64,000 nucleotides of DNA from Mycosarcoma maydis (taxonomy: Eukaryota > Basidiomycota > Ustilaginomycetes > Ustilaginales), in contig NC_026487.1 in assembly GCF_000328475.2 (NCBI RefSeq), positions 124,001-188,000 on the forward strand, in the 5' to 3' direction. The position numbers were made by a program, and so were the translations under genes. The notes under the pieces are model-generated. The model was not told the origin of the DNA. It made no database searches and saw only the letters and a list, made by a program, of their open reading frames with translations. Shown here piece by piece: positions 19,059-29,369 of this stretch (the stretch's first letter is position 1; every line of letters starts with the position of its first letter).

Positions 19059-20441
19059 ATGCCCTCGGTCTCCACCATTTCGTCTTCGGACAAATCCAAG
19101 GTGAAATCCGCCATTCCTTCGTCCAGCAACAAGATTATCACCGCTACCGTCGGTCGTGTCTATGCTGCTCATCCAAGCCCGTCTCAATGGAGCTACACTG
19201 GTGTTGAGGGCGCCGTTGCTTTTGTACGCGATCTCGTCAAGGCTACGTTTTACTTCAAGGTAATCGACCTCAAGGGCACTCGAGGCGTCATCTGGGAGCA
19301 CGAATTCTACGATGGCTTCCAGTACAATCAGGATCGTACCTTTTTCCATTCGTTTGAGGGCGATGATTGTCTAATAGGCTTTTCCTTTGCCGACGAGAGT
19401 GAGGCCAACGACCTTTTCAAAAAGGTCTCGAATCGCAGCAAGTATGCAAAGTCAAAGTCCAGCTCATCCAGCAGCAAAAAGAAAAAGGCGTCCTCAGGCG
19501 GCAAGATCGACAAGTCTATGATTGGCGCCCCCTCTGGCTTCAAGCATGTCGCACACATGGGTTTCTCCGCCGAGCATGGGTTTAGTGCCGAAAACGTCGA
19601 TCCCACCTGGCAGGCCCTCTTGGAGCAGCTCGGCAACCTCGGCATCAGCGAGAAAGATATTCGTCAGAACGAGAGCTTCATCAAGGACTTTGTTGGCAAA
19701 CGTGGCGGTCCAGGTGCTAGCGCCAGGCCAACACCGGCCGCGGCTCCTAAAGCAAAGAAGGTGCCGCCTCCCGCTCCAACAAGTAAGCGAAAAGCGCCTC
19801 CCCCGCCTCCGGCACCCAGATCTCGCCATGCTGCCACTGCGTCCACCGCCTCTGCATCCTCCTCAGCACCAGCACCAGCACCTCCTCCACCGCCTCCCCG
19901 CTCAGGTACAGCAGCTGCTACTCCCCCTCCTCCTCCTCCGCCCCCTTTACGCGCTCCAGCCGTCTCGAGTGCACCACCTCCGCCCCCACCGCCTATGCGA
20001 CCCGCCGCAGGCAGCAGTGCGCCACCCCCACCGCCTATGCGACCCGCCGCAGGCAGCAGTGCGCCACCCCCACCCCCTCCTCCCCCGCCCATGAGTGGCA
20101 GCAGTGCACCTCCTCCCCCTCCGCCACCCCCTACAAGTGGCTCGGCTCCCTTGCCGCCGCCTCAGGATGGTCGCGGCGCGCTACTTGCTTCCATTCAGGG
20201 CAAGGGTGTGCACAACCTCAAAAAGATCGATGCACCCGCTTCATCTCCTCTTGGGAGAGCCGCTGCGCCAGTCGCAGCCGCCGGTGCCGGTGCCGGAGCA
20301 GCTGCCGCCGCATCGGGCTTTGATTCGCCCAGTGCAAGCGGAGGCGATGGTGATCTTGCGAGTGCTCTTGCTGCTGCTCTCAGTCAGCGCAAAGAGAACA
20401 TGGGCGACTCCGACGAAGAGGGGTCCGACGATGATTGGTGA
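19059..20441 (+). CDS. WSP1: WASP homologue (actin nucleation-promoting factor)
   Basis: A single exon of 460 residues. In order: a WH1 domain (about 22-130; VGRVYAAHPSPSQWSYTG and a DGFQYNQDRTFFHSFEGD end), a CRIB/GBD-like segment (about 149-170; KIDKSMIGAPSGFKHVAHMG), a long proline-rich region (about 215-370), one WH2 motif (about 371-392; GRGALLASIQGKGVHNLKKI) and an acidic tail ending DDDW. The WH2 and acidic parts bind actin and Arp2/3; the proline runs recruit profilin and SH3 proteins. The role is actin patch assembly and endocytosis. Near-identical MRPAAGSSAPPPPP units within the proline region suggest recent local duplication. Confidence 0.93.
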   Translation: MPSVSTISSSDKSKVKSAIPSSSNKIITATVGRVYAAHPSPSQWSYTGVEGAVAFVRDLVKATFYFKVIDLKGTRGVIWEHEFYDGFQYNQDRTFFHSFEGDDCLIGFSFADESEANDLFKKVSNRSKYAKSKSSSSSSKKKKASSGGKIDKSMIGAPSGFKHVAHMGFSAEHGFSAENVDPTWQALLEQLGNLGISEKDIRQNESFIKDFVGKRGGPGASARPTPAAAPKAKKVPPPAPTSKRKAPPPPPAPRSRHAATASTASASSSAPAPAPPPPPPRSGTAAATPPPPPPPPLRAPAVSSAPPPPPPPMRPAAGSSAPPPPPMRPAAGSSAPPPPPPPPPMSGSSAPPPPPPPPTSGSAPLPPPQDGRGALLASIQGKGVHNLKKIDAPASSPLGRAAAPVAAAGAGAGAAAAASGFDSPSASGGDGDLASALAAALSQRKENMGDSDEEGSDDDW

Positions 20442-20579
20442 GAGGTCAGTTTCGGGACGTCATTCTGCATCTCTCAGCTTAACAAAACACACTCGTGCCA
20501 CTTGCAATGTGCAATTTGATTTATACAACGTTGAAAAAGAAAGAACATACTGAATTTGATCATCTGACGTGCTTTGGCA

Positions 20580-21685
20580 TCAATTGACCGCCACAGCAGA
20601 CAAAGAGGTGGTCGCTTTGTTCTCGTTCGACTGGGCAGGGGCCGCAGAGCGTGCAGCGATGCCGAGCTTGTTCCTCTCCAATGCCTGCTTGATAAACTCG
20701 GATCCTGTGATGGGTGCATACTTCTTGCCAGGTCCTTGGATCACAACGTTGCTGCGCGCCTGGTTGAAGAAAGCGATCGAGTATCGCGGGCCTTTTGGCT
20801 CGCCTTGCTTTGGCAATCTGACCCTGTGGAATGTCGATTTGAGTCTGTCATCTGACCACCGCATCAGCTGGTCTCCGATGTTGCATACGATCCGATCACT
20901 TCTAGCTTCGACATTCTTCCAAGTGTTTCCGTGGCCAAAGTCGCCCACCACCTCTCTACCCGGGCAGACCTCGAGTCCGCCCTCTCGGTCACGCTGGAAG
21001 AGCATGGTGAGCACATCAAAATCGGCATGGCTGCCGGCCCTCCAGAAGCTTTCGCCAAACTCTTTGCCTTCCACGCTGTGGTAGTGCAGCAGGCGTAACG
21101 TCGACTGAGAATCTCCCACACCTGGATCCACCGTGCCTTCGGTGAAAGTGGAAAGCGGCAGTCCAAGACCCTCGGCGAAGCATTCCATGACCTTGACGCT
21201 GAGCTGTTGCACCGCAAACATGAAAGCTTCAGCACGGGCGCGGAAGTTGGGAACATCGTCGTTAGAGGGCCACATGCCCTCCATACGAGCGAATTGCAGC
21301 TGCATCGATTCCTTTTGGTCGGCGGTGCCAGTCGAAGGTCGGATCTGAGCGCCTTTCTCCCAGCCCATGTTCTTGCCATTGAGCGGGGTTTTGGCTTTCA
21401 CATCGTCGGGCAGTGCAAAAAATTCTTGCGAGAGCGAGAATGCGTCCTGAATCTGCTCAGTCGAAATGCCATGGTTCTCCAGAGTGCTGTAGAGGTATAC
21501 GGAGACCAACTCGTCAGTATGACGGCAACGCAGAAGCAGAAGAATGTGTGCAAGTAATTCACTTACAAAAAGCCAATGCGAGTGCTTGCATCCATGAGTT
21601 GGTCGATGATCTCGGTCCGGCGTTGCTCGAAGTTGTGCAGCGAGATGCACGGCACCGAGCTTTGGTCGTCTGTTTCGAAAGTCAT
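20580..21685 (-). CDS. 2-oxoglutarate/Fe(II) oxygenase, thymine-hydroxylase-like subgroup
   Basis: Two exons (21685-21567 and 21486-20580) joined by a GT-AG intron give 341 residues. The join restores the family's IGFF-x-L-x-NHGI N-terminal motif. Iron ligands are in AGSHADFDVLTMLF (His and Asp near 191 and 193) and STFHRVRLP (His near 258). The 2-oxoglutarate arginine is in PRYSIAFFNQA. The LRLLHYHSV, GGLEV and GDQLMRWSDDRLKST blocks follow the layout of isopenicillin-N-synthase-like oxygenases, including fungal thymine 7-hydroxylases of pyrimidine catabolism. The exact substrate is not proven. It is divergent from a deaminase gene and near a nucleobase permease, which supports a nucleobase role. 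Confidence 0.85.
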
Positions 21686-22330
21686 GCTGGTGGTGTGCTT
21701 GGCTTTGAGTGAGTCGAGTAGGTTTGAGTTGTGATGTGGGTCCTTGTTCGTCTTTCGTGGAGAAACTGCCGCTCTTTTATTCCTCTGCGTCTTACTTTTG
21801 GACCGTACCACGAAGACCTCGCAAGCCGGCGAAGTCAATTGCAATTCTCCAGCCAAGCGAAAGTTTTTTGGCCCTTCGCCGAAACAATGGAGCAGATGAA
21901 GGCAGCTGAACTGATGATCTATCCGCCTTCAAACATACTTCCGCGCTGTCGAGATAAGCTAGTGCGGGATACGCGCGGATTTCCCATGGCGGATTTCCCG
22001 CGGCAGACTTATCTTGACACGACTAAGGTGAAAGGGCGATAGCTGCACGTCACCCCTCCAGCCTGGCCGCATTCTGAAGCATGCAGCAAGAGATAGCTTT
22101 ATCATACTGCAGATGTAGCAACGCGCCCTCCTCATAGCATCACCAGCTATCATAGTGCTGTGTTGGAACCAGAAAGCCCAATGTTGAAATTTTTTTTCTT
22201 CTTTTTAATCCATGTGTACTGCGCTCACAAGAGGTTCTTCAATAAAATCTCTGCCACAAGAACATTGAACTTCATGACCACCAGTCGTCTCTTTTTGCAA
22301 GAATCGTACCTCACACGCCAATTCACGACG
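21686..22330. promoter_or_regulatory. Shared divergent promoter region, oxygenase and deaminase
   Basis: The two genes start only 645 bp apart and diverge, so they may be co-regulated. GATA words (for example TGATCTATCC and GCTATCATAG) occur, but such short words are expected by chance. No certain operator can be named. Confidence 0.4.
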
Positions 22331-23378
22331 ATGTACATCGCCACGATTGCCTCAGTCTTGCTGGCTGCAATTCAAGCTGTCGCTTACAGGGAGGACATTC
22401 ACCCCGAATTCCATTCTGGCTTGTCCATCAATTCGGTTCCTGCTACGGATCGCGACCACTGGATGCGACTCGCCAACTCTGCCGTCTACTATCCACCGGT
22501 ATCCCATCCGTGTCCACAAGCGCCGTTCGGAACAGCAATCGTCAACACGACATCAAACGAGCTCATCTGCGCCATTGCCAACCGTGTCGGTTCGACAGGT
22601 GACCCAACTCAGCACGGTGAAATCACAGCGATTCAGCACTGCACCAACGTCCTGCAGAGGAAAGGCCTGTCACCACAAGAAATTCTGGCAGCTTGGAAGC
22701 ATTTCAGTCTGTACACGAACGCAGAGCCCTGTACGATGTGTCTGAGCGCCATCAGATGGGCTGGGTTCAAGGAGGTCATCTATGGAACTAGCGTCAGGAC
22801 TATTGCCGAGAGTAAGTCAATCAATGGATGTTGAGGAAATTTTCGCACAATTGGCTCACTTCTGACTGACATGTTGTGGCTCTTCTTTGATCGCAGATGG
22901 TCGAAACCAAATTTATATCCCCTCAAACCTCGTGCTCGAGAAGAGCTACTCGTTTGGTCATGCTACGCTGATGTAAGTTGCAAGGCACACCCTGCGCGGA
23001 GCTTTTCATGTACTCAACTCGAAACGTTTTTGTCTTCCGTATCCATAGGCTCGGAAACGTTCTGACAGAAGAGACGGACCCTTTCTTCCAGCACCAATTC
23101 AACGAATCAGCACCGTGTCGTAAGTCTCGGCCGCCGAAGCCTGCCTCCCAGTCGTCTATCCTGCCGTACGAGGGCTCTAACATTCACAATTTTCCTTCGT
23201 GCTTGTCTCGACTGTAACAACAGCTGTTGGCTGCCGCAGGTCTCGAGTCGACGATGCCCGCGTTAAGACGTGCGAGCCGGTATCTGATTGGCAAAAGCTG
23301 GTGGATCTGTCACACGCTGCAGATGATCGCATGGGAACTCAACCGACGCCCAAAACTCCACTTCACATTGAGCTGTGA
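22331..23378 (+). CDS. CDA-fold (guanine/cytosine-type) deaminase with apparent signal peptide
   Basis: Four exons (22331-22811, 22897-22972, 23049-23119, 23224-23378) join in phase with GT-AG introns to give 260 residues. Zinc ligands are HGEITAI (His95, Glu97) and EPCTMC (Cys134, Cys137). The segment GDPTQHGEITAI resembles bacterial-type guanine deaminases. From the ATG at 22331 the protein begins with a hydrophobic run (MYIATIASVLLAAIQAVAY) that looks like a signal peptide; an in-frame ATG at 22160 would instead give a 57-residue longer leader. Fungi normally use an unrelated amidohydrolase for guanine deamination, and a secretory signal on this fold is unusual. The next gene downstream encodes a purine permease. 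Confidence 0.85.
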
Positions 23379-24388
23379 AAGAAATCATGTACCTATGCAA
23401 TTACAAACACCTTGGTCTCAAAGCGTCTAGCACGTCTGTAGATAACAGTCTGTGTACGACATCGTCTTGTGCAGCAAACAATCAGACATAGAGATCCGAG
23501 TGGAAGCAGCGGAAATGGCCGAGCTGCACGGCCGAGTTTCCTTGTTGTTTCGCGCTTCCGGTACTCGCGCTCAAGAATCTTCTTGAATGTGGAGGGAAGG
23601 CCCACTCGTCCACCCGTTTGAGCTCGGAGACCAGATGCTCAGGCATTGCGCAAATTCGGCCGTTGTTGGGAAGACCGCGGGAAGAAAATTATCTCGGGTG
23701 AGTTCTCAGATACGGGCGAGTCTGATCTCTGCCAGTCTTGATTGATGCATGACCCGTTGCGCTTATCAGTCAGGCATCGGAACGGCAAATCTTGACAGGT
23801 GTCCCGTCCTTGTGGCAAGCCACTCGTGATTTGTTTTCTTGGCGTTTTTTTATAATATACTGAATTTTTTTCTTTGTTCAAGAGTTTGGCTGAAATCCGC
23901 CTGACACTCCGTTCGTGATGTTTCCATCTGAGTACAGACTCACTGAACCTCGTGTCTTCCCCGCTGATAAGAGAAGCACTTTGTTATCTATCCAATGTCC
24001 CGTCCTTTCGCTTACTTACAAGCACAGAGCTCAGCCTTCACGGTTTTCCAGATCAAGCAAGATCCTACAAAAGATCCAGCCACGCTCAAAGGATTCTCGC
24101 GCTGCTCGGTCTTCTCCGAAGCTCGTTCTGTGGAGAGTGCCACGCGACATGGACCCCTGCGATAGAGTACGACCACATGGCTGCATCACACTGAACAACA
24201 AATGTGTACATCTGTCCATTCGGAGACACTATCGCCTCGCTTCTCTTGATGACTGAGATAGCTATCGACTCATGCAAGAGGATGAGCAAGGCTCAATCGT
24301 ATAAGACCGTCGGCATTTGCTGAACCCTCTTGGAGTCCATCTCTTATCCAAACCTTCTTCACTCTCTGCCCTGGTCTACACTTCAACG
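23379..24388. other. Intergenic region, deaminase to permease
   Basis: No convincing coding sequence. It includes the deaminase 3' region and the promoter and leader of the permease. Short frames here lack family motifs. Confidence 0.5.
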
Positions 24389-26215
24389 ATGGAGAACAAG
24401 CCTAACGTCGTCGTCGAGGATGGCTCACTCGCCACTATTCCCGCAGCTCCGACTCGATCCTTCATCGGCAAAGTCAAGCGCGGCGTTGGCGCGCTCAGAA
24501 CGAGAAAAGCATGGCTGGGCGACCACAACTACACGGCCATGTTCACTCCGACCATCCCTTTCGTCTGCAAGCCTTCCTTGACAAGTTTGCCCTTCTACGC
24601 GGTTGATACCAAGCTGCCAATCTTTCTCGCTTTAGTGCTTGGCTTGCAACATGCGCTCGCTATGGTTGGTGGTGTAGTCACACCTCCACTCCTTATCGGT
24701 AGTAGCAGCGGTGCCAACTTGGGCCAGAGCGATACGCAGTTCCTCATCGCTTCCACTTTGATCTGGTGCGCTTTCGGTACAGCACTTCAGGTCTCTCGCA
24801 CTCGTCTTTTCAACACAAAGTACTACCTTGGCACTGGTATCGTCAGTGTTACGGGAGCCAGTTTCGCCACCATCTCGATCGCCCTCTCTTTCTTCGCTCA
24901 GAGCTATGCAAACGGTTACTGCCCCATTGGAGCGAACGGAGTCAAGCTGCCTTGCCCCAAAGCAGTGGGTGCATTTATGGGAACTTGCTGCCTGTGTGGT
25001 CTGATTTCTGTCGCTATGGCTTTCATCCCCCCCAAGGCCATTCGCAAGCTCTTCCCTCCTCTCATTGTCGGCATGATGCTCACCCTCATCGGAGCCTCAT
25101 TGGTCAAGTCGGGAGTGACAAACTGGGCGGGCGGATCGGGTCCATGCGCAACCAACCATCTGATCAAGTGCACCATCGGCAAGCAGAGCCAATATTGGGG
25201 ATCGGCACCTCTTATCGGACTCGGCTTTGTCTCTTTTGCCACCATCATTCTGTGTGAAATCTTTGGCAGTCCCTTCCTCAAGTCTGCTTCGGTCTTTGTC
25301 GGTCTCGTCATGGGTATGATCGTAGCCGCAGCCACCGGGTACTTCAACGAGACGACGATCAAGAGGGCCCCCGCAGGCGCGTTCTTGTGGACCACCAGAT
25401 ACCCTCTCAGCATCAAGCCCGAGCTCATCCTGCCTCTGTTGGCTGCATACATTGTCATTGTCGCCGAAACCGTTGGCAACGTCACCGCTTCATGTGATGC
25501 TTCTCGCCTGCCCATGGACGGTACTGAGTTCGAATCGCGTATCCAAGGTGGTATGCTCGCCGACTCGATCTCTGCGACTCTGGCCGGTGTCGCCATGGTT
25601 CCTCCTCTTACGACTTTCTCGCAAAACTCGGGAGTGATCTCGCTCACACGCAACGCCTCGCGCACCGCCGGTTTTGTCTGCGCCGCCATTCTATTCCTCA
25701 TGGGCGTCATTGGTAAATTCTCATCGCTGTTCGTCGCCATGCCTTCGAGCGTGCTTGGTGGATTTACCACCTTCCTGTTCGGCTCCGTCGCCGTCGCCGG
25801 CATCCGTATCATGGCCTATGCCAAGTGGGATCGAAGGGCACGCTTCATCGCTACAGCCGGTATGAGTTTGGGCTTGGCCAGCTTGACCCAACCTAGCTGG
25901 TTCTCGTACTTCTTCACATACAAGGGGTCCAACGCTGGTCTCAAGGGTTTGATCCAGGCCATCGTGCTAATCGTCGAAGAGCCTTACCTTATCTCGAGCG
26001 TGCTGGCCATCATGCTCAACGCTATCCTGCCGGCAGAGATGGAGGAAGAAGCTCATGAGACGGTTGTGGACGATGCTGCTTCGTCCAATACCGCATCCGA
26101 CTCCAAGATGAACCCGGTCACAGAGCCCACGACTTCTCAACTGCCCGATCTCGAGAACGGCGAGGAGGCTCAACGAAAGTGGAACCAGCCCGGAACCTTT
26201 TTCGGACGTCACTGA
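24389..26215 (+). CDS. Nucleobase-ascorbate transporter (xanthine/uric acid permease type)
   Basis: Intronless; 608 residues from the preferred ATG at 24389 (an in-frame ATG lies 24 codons upstream). Twelve or more hydrophobic segments are visible. The first-helix motif LGLQHALAM (near residue 85) and the family signature QNSGVISLTR (near 411, fitting [QEP]-N-x-G-x4-T-[RKG]) are both intact. This places it in the fungal UapA/UapC-like group of H+-coupled purine transporters at the plasma membrane. The C-terminus is charged and Ser/Thr-rich, as in members controlled by ubiquitylation. Specificity for xanthine and urate is inferred from the family. It stands directly after the deaminase, on the same strand. 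Confidence 0.92.
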   Translation: MENKPNVVVEDGSLATIPAAPTRSFIGKVKRGVGALRTRKAWLGDHNYTAMFTPTIPFVCKPSLTSLPFYAVDTKLPIFLALVLGLQHALAMVGGVVTPPLLIGSSSGANLGQSDTQFLIASTLIWCAFGTALQVSRTRLFNTKYYLGTGIVSVTGASFATISIALSFFAQSYANGYCPIGANGVKLPCPKAVGAFMGTCCLCGLISVAMAFIPPKAIRKLFPPLIVGMMLTLIGASLVKSGVTNWAGGSGPCATNHLIKCTIGKQSQYWGSAPLIGLGFVSFATIILCEIFGSPFLKSASVFVGLVMGMIVAAATGYFNETTIKRAPAGAFLWTTRYPLSIKPELILPLLAAYIVIVAETVGNVTASCDASRLPMDGTEFESRIQGGMLADSISATLAGVAMVPPLTTFSQNSGVISLTRNASRTAGFVCAAILFLMGVIGKFSSLFVAMPSSVLGGFTTFLFGSVAVAGIRIMAYAKWDRRARFIATAGMSLGLASLTQPSWFSYFFTYKGSNAGLKGLIQAIVLIVEEPYLISSVLAIMLNAILPAEMEEEAHETVVDDAASSNTASDSKMNPVTEPTTSQLPDLENGEEAQRKWNQPGTFFGRH

Positions 26216-26706
26216 GCGCACAGTACACAGTACTCGCCTAGATATCGCTCTTTTCCCTTTAAAACTTAGTTGACGGTGCACATGTAAATAGGTTAGTTAA
26301 CTTGAATCTGGATTACATCTGGGATGACTACAGCCTCGTGTGTGGTAGCGTTGCTCTGGTTCCTCATGAAGATTATCCTCGTGTCTCTTCGATGATAGAA
26401 CGGTTCTGTAGTGTTGCATCGTGGCTTGACGACGTTGACTGCAGCAAGGAAGATAGAGCGCGGCAGATGAAAGCTTCGCGGTGAATTGGAGGTGACTTCT
26501 CCAGCTTCCAAGCTCAAATCTGAAAGAAACGGTCGAAGTTATGGCTGGAACATCAACGAGTAACAATGTGAATGAAAGTCTCGACATTCAATGATTGGCT
26601 TTTGGTATGTAGTGCCCATGAAACTGAATTCGATCACAATCTTGAAAACACTCTTTCAACATAACTTACTGTTTGAATAACCTCAAGATATATTTCCGCT
26701 GCATGC
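26216..26706. other. Convergent intergenic region
   Basis: It lies between the converging 3' ends of the nucleobase and amino-acid permease genes. No gene, RNA or repeat is supported. Confidence 0.5.
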
Positions 26707-28542
26707 CTAAAAGCACAGATACTGAGAAGCCCTACTTGCCATCGCTTTGAACCTTTGCTTCTTATCTCGATGCTTCTGGTCCTTCTCCTGCTCCTTCTGT
26801 GCCTCTCGGTCATCGTCATCCTCCGGCATTTCCTCGTCTTCGAGCAAGACGGGTAACTTGTCACCGGCACCGTCCCTGATGAGATCCCTTCTCCTTCTTC
26901 GAAGATCTTTTTCGTACTGAACAGTGTCCGTGTAGAGATCGACCTCTTCGATTGGGATCAGCTTAGTCTTTTTCCACAGCTTCCATCCTAAGAATGCTAA
27001 TGCGAAGAAGACGAGCTCGATATAGTAAGAGAAAAAGTCCGAGACGTTAAAAGGCTTGAAGGCGGTCCATCCTTGAACGAGGATCATGAGAACAGAGCCT
27101 ATGACGGCAACGTAAGGACCCCACGGTTGCGTCCAATTCTTGTAGATAAGTGACGACTGTTTCCCTTGCTTAACGACGGCTTTGTGAAAGCGGATGGACG
27201 AGACCCCAATCGCGGCCCAGGAAAGCTGATTGCTGACACCCACAAGATTCTGTAGCCAGTTCCAAAGGTCGCCGGCGCCGATATAACTCGAGCCGAAGCA
27301 CAGACCGGAGATGCTCGCTGTACAGGCCAGAGCAACCCAAGGTACACGAGTGCTTTTGGAGACAGTCGCAAAAATCTTGGGGGCCTGACCGTTTGTTGCC
27401 ATTGAATGAAGAATCCGGGTCCCGGCATAAAGCGCGTGATTACCAGCCGACAGAGCTGATGTGAGAACAACGGCGTTCATGAAACTAGCCGCGCCGTGGG
27501 AGCCAGCCTGCTTGAATACGAGAGTAAAAGGGGAGACAGCGGTGTTCTTGGACTTAAGCCCTGGGGTGTTGTAAGGGATGTTGATGCCAATGATGAAGAG
27601 GGCGAGGATGTAGAAGAGAATGATCCGCCAAAAGACGTTGCGTATGGTCTTCGGGATTGTCTTGGATGGGTTGCGCGTTTCTCCGGCGGTGATGGTAAGG
27701 GACTCGGTTCCGCCGAATGCAAAGGAAGCGGTGACGAAAGAGGAGACCCAACCACCGAAACCACCGACGAAGGGTGCATCGCCGATGGTCCAATACCTGA
27801 AACCAAGGTAAGAATGGGTATCATTGACACCGGCATTGACGACGATACCGACAATGATAAAGGCAATGATGGTGGCAATCTTGAGAAGCGAAAGAAGATA
27901 CTCGAGCTCTGCATATCCGCGCACAGAGATAACATTGACGGAAATCAGGAACGCGAGGGAAATGAGAGATAGGGCCCAGCCAGGAAAGACGTCGTCGGAG
28001 ACCCAGTAGTTTTTCAGGATCTGCATCGCCGTTAGGTCTGAAGCTACGCTGATCGCGTCATTCAGCCAGTAATTCAGATTGACAGAAAACCCTGCATGAA
28101 CGCTCACAAAGCGAGTGGTGAAGACGCCAAAAGCACCAGAGGTGGGGACAAGCGCAGCCATTTCGCCCATGGCTATCATGGTAAGGTAGACAATGACACC
28201 GACGAGCGAGTACGAGATCAGGATCGAGAGAGGACCAGAAGTGGCGAGTGCTTTGCCAGAACCGAGGAAGAGACCTGTGCCAATGGTGCCTGCGAGGGCA
28301 ATCATCTGGATAGTACGCTCGCCCAAAGCACGGCGCAAGCGAACCTGTTGAAGAGCAGCATCGGTGATGGGTGGGTGTGTGGACCCAAAGCCGATGGTAC
28401 TGGTCTGAGAGCCAACCTTGGACAAGGTGGGAGCAATATCTTGATCCATATTGCTAGAGGCTTTCGAGTTGTTGACGGTCATGGGTGAGCGAGCGTCAGC
28501 AGGCTGCTCGACGACAAGATCGCTGCTGGGATTGTCGACCAT
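26707..28542 (-). CDS. Amino-acid permease (YAT family)
   Basis: An intronless 611-codon gene. After an 80-residue hydrophilic N-terminus comes the family's first helix motif, ERTIQMIALAGTIGTGLF, then about twelve membrane segments with SFAFGGTESLTITAGETRNP (the conserved G-x-E-x-x-x-x-x-x-E-T-x-NP region) and SALSAGNHALYAGTRILHSM. The C-terminal cytosolic tail is long and highly charged (EDEEMPEDDDDREAQKEQEK), more acidic than usual. It imports amino acids with protons across the plasma membrane; the substrate cannot be read from sequence. Confidence 0.92.
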   Translation of the reverse strand: MVDNPSSDLVVEQPADARSPMTVNNSKASSNMDQDIAPTLSKVGSQTSTIGFGSTHPPITDAALQQVRLRRALGERTIQMIALAGTIGTGLFLGSGKALATSGPLSILISYSLVGVIVYLTMIAMGEMAALVPTSGAFGVFTTRFVSVHAGFSVNLNYWLNDAISVASDLTAMQILKNYWVSDDVFPGWALSLISLAFLISVNVISVRGYAELEYLLSLLKIATIIAFIIVGIVVNAGVNDTHSYLGFRYWTIGDAPFVGGFGGWVSSFVTASFAFGGTESLTITAGETRNPSKTIPKTIRNVFWRIILFYILALFIIGINIPYNTPGLKSKNTAVSPFTLVFKQAGSHGAASFMNAVVLTSALSAGNHALYAGTRILHSMATNGQAPKIFATVSKSTRVPWVALACTASISGLCFGSSYIGAGDLWNWLQNLVGVSNQLSWAAIGVSSIRFHKAVVKQGKQSSLIYKNWTQPWGPYVAVIGSVLMILVQGWTAFKPFNVSDFFSYYIELVFFALAFLGWKLWKKTKLIPIEEVDLYTDTVQYEKDLRRRRRDLIRDGAGDKLPVLLEDEEMPEDDDDREAQKEQEKDQKHRDKKQRFKAMASRASQYLCF

Positions 28543-29369
28543 GTTCGGCCTAGTGTTGGAAAGCGGATCAGGCCAAGGTAGACGGTTTGACGGTGTGACT
28601 GAAAGAAAAAGCTAGGAAGACGTTCAAGAATCTATTCTCCACCAGCAAGGCAGTTGGTCCCGCCATGTGGTCAGCCAGATGATGGACATGAGACAGGCCC
28701 ATACTGAGATTGGTCTAAGGCACCACTAGTGACAGCAAAACTTGTTGCATGGTGGGACAGACGGTGCAAATAATTTCCAGAGGCAAGCGTGAAGGTCGAT
28801 GGCGTGCTCAAGAGAAATGTCACCGGTGTTAAGCACGGAGTCTCGAGCCATTCCTCAATACTTCAGCCACAGCGACGTTGAGTGAATTTTGGAATTCACG
28901 ATTTGGTCGCGGCAACACTCACACGACTGCAACTACGAACTACGACTGCATTGTGTGACAGAAACAAGTGTTGGACGGCGAAATGAGCGAAGGCGCTCCC
29001 CTTGGGAACTTGACCGTCGGCAGGGGTTTGAATGTGATTTTTTTTTTTTTTGATTTTTTTTGATGCCACAAGAAACACGGACAAGCACGGAAGAGTCACG
29101 AGTGTGTGCGTTTCTTTACTTAAGTTAGACGTATTCTTCGAAATCTCCCGAGCTGAATCTCTAGAAAAGAGTAAATCACGCACAGAGAGGATATGTAAAC
29201 TTAGCGTGCAAAGTTCGACTGGTTATCGCACGACTGCCACATGATGGTGAGGCGCTCCACCAAACTAACACTCTACGCTGTGCTTCCACGTTCACGCTTG
29301 GTCGACGTAAGGCAGACATGTGTCCAGAATCCTGCCTGAGTGGGCAAGGGCGAGACGATTCGTAATTGA
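28543..29369. other. Intergenic region upstream of the amino-acid permease
   Basis: It lies between the permease start and the 3' end of the glucosidase. A T-rich run occupies about 29037-29061. No gene is supported. Confidence 0.5.
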
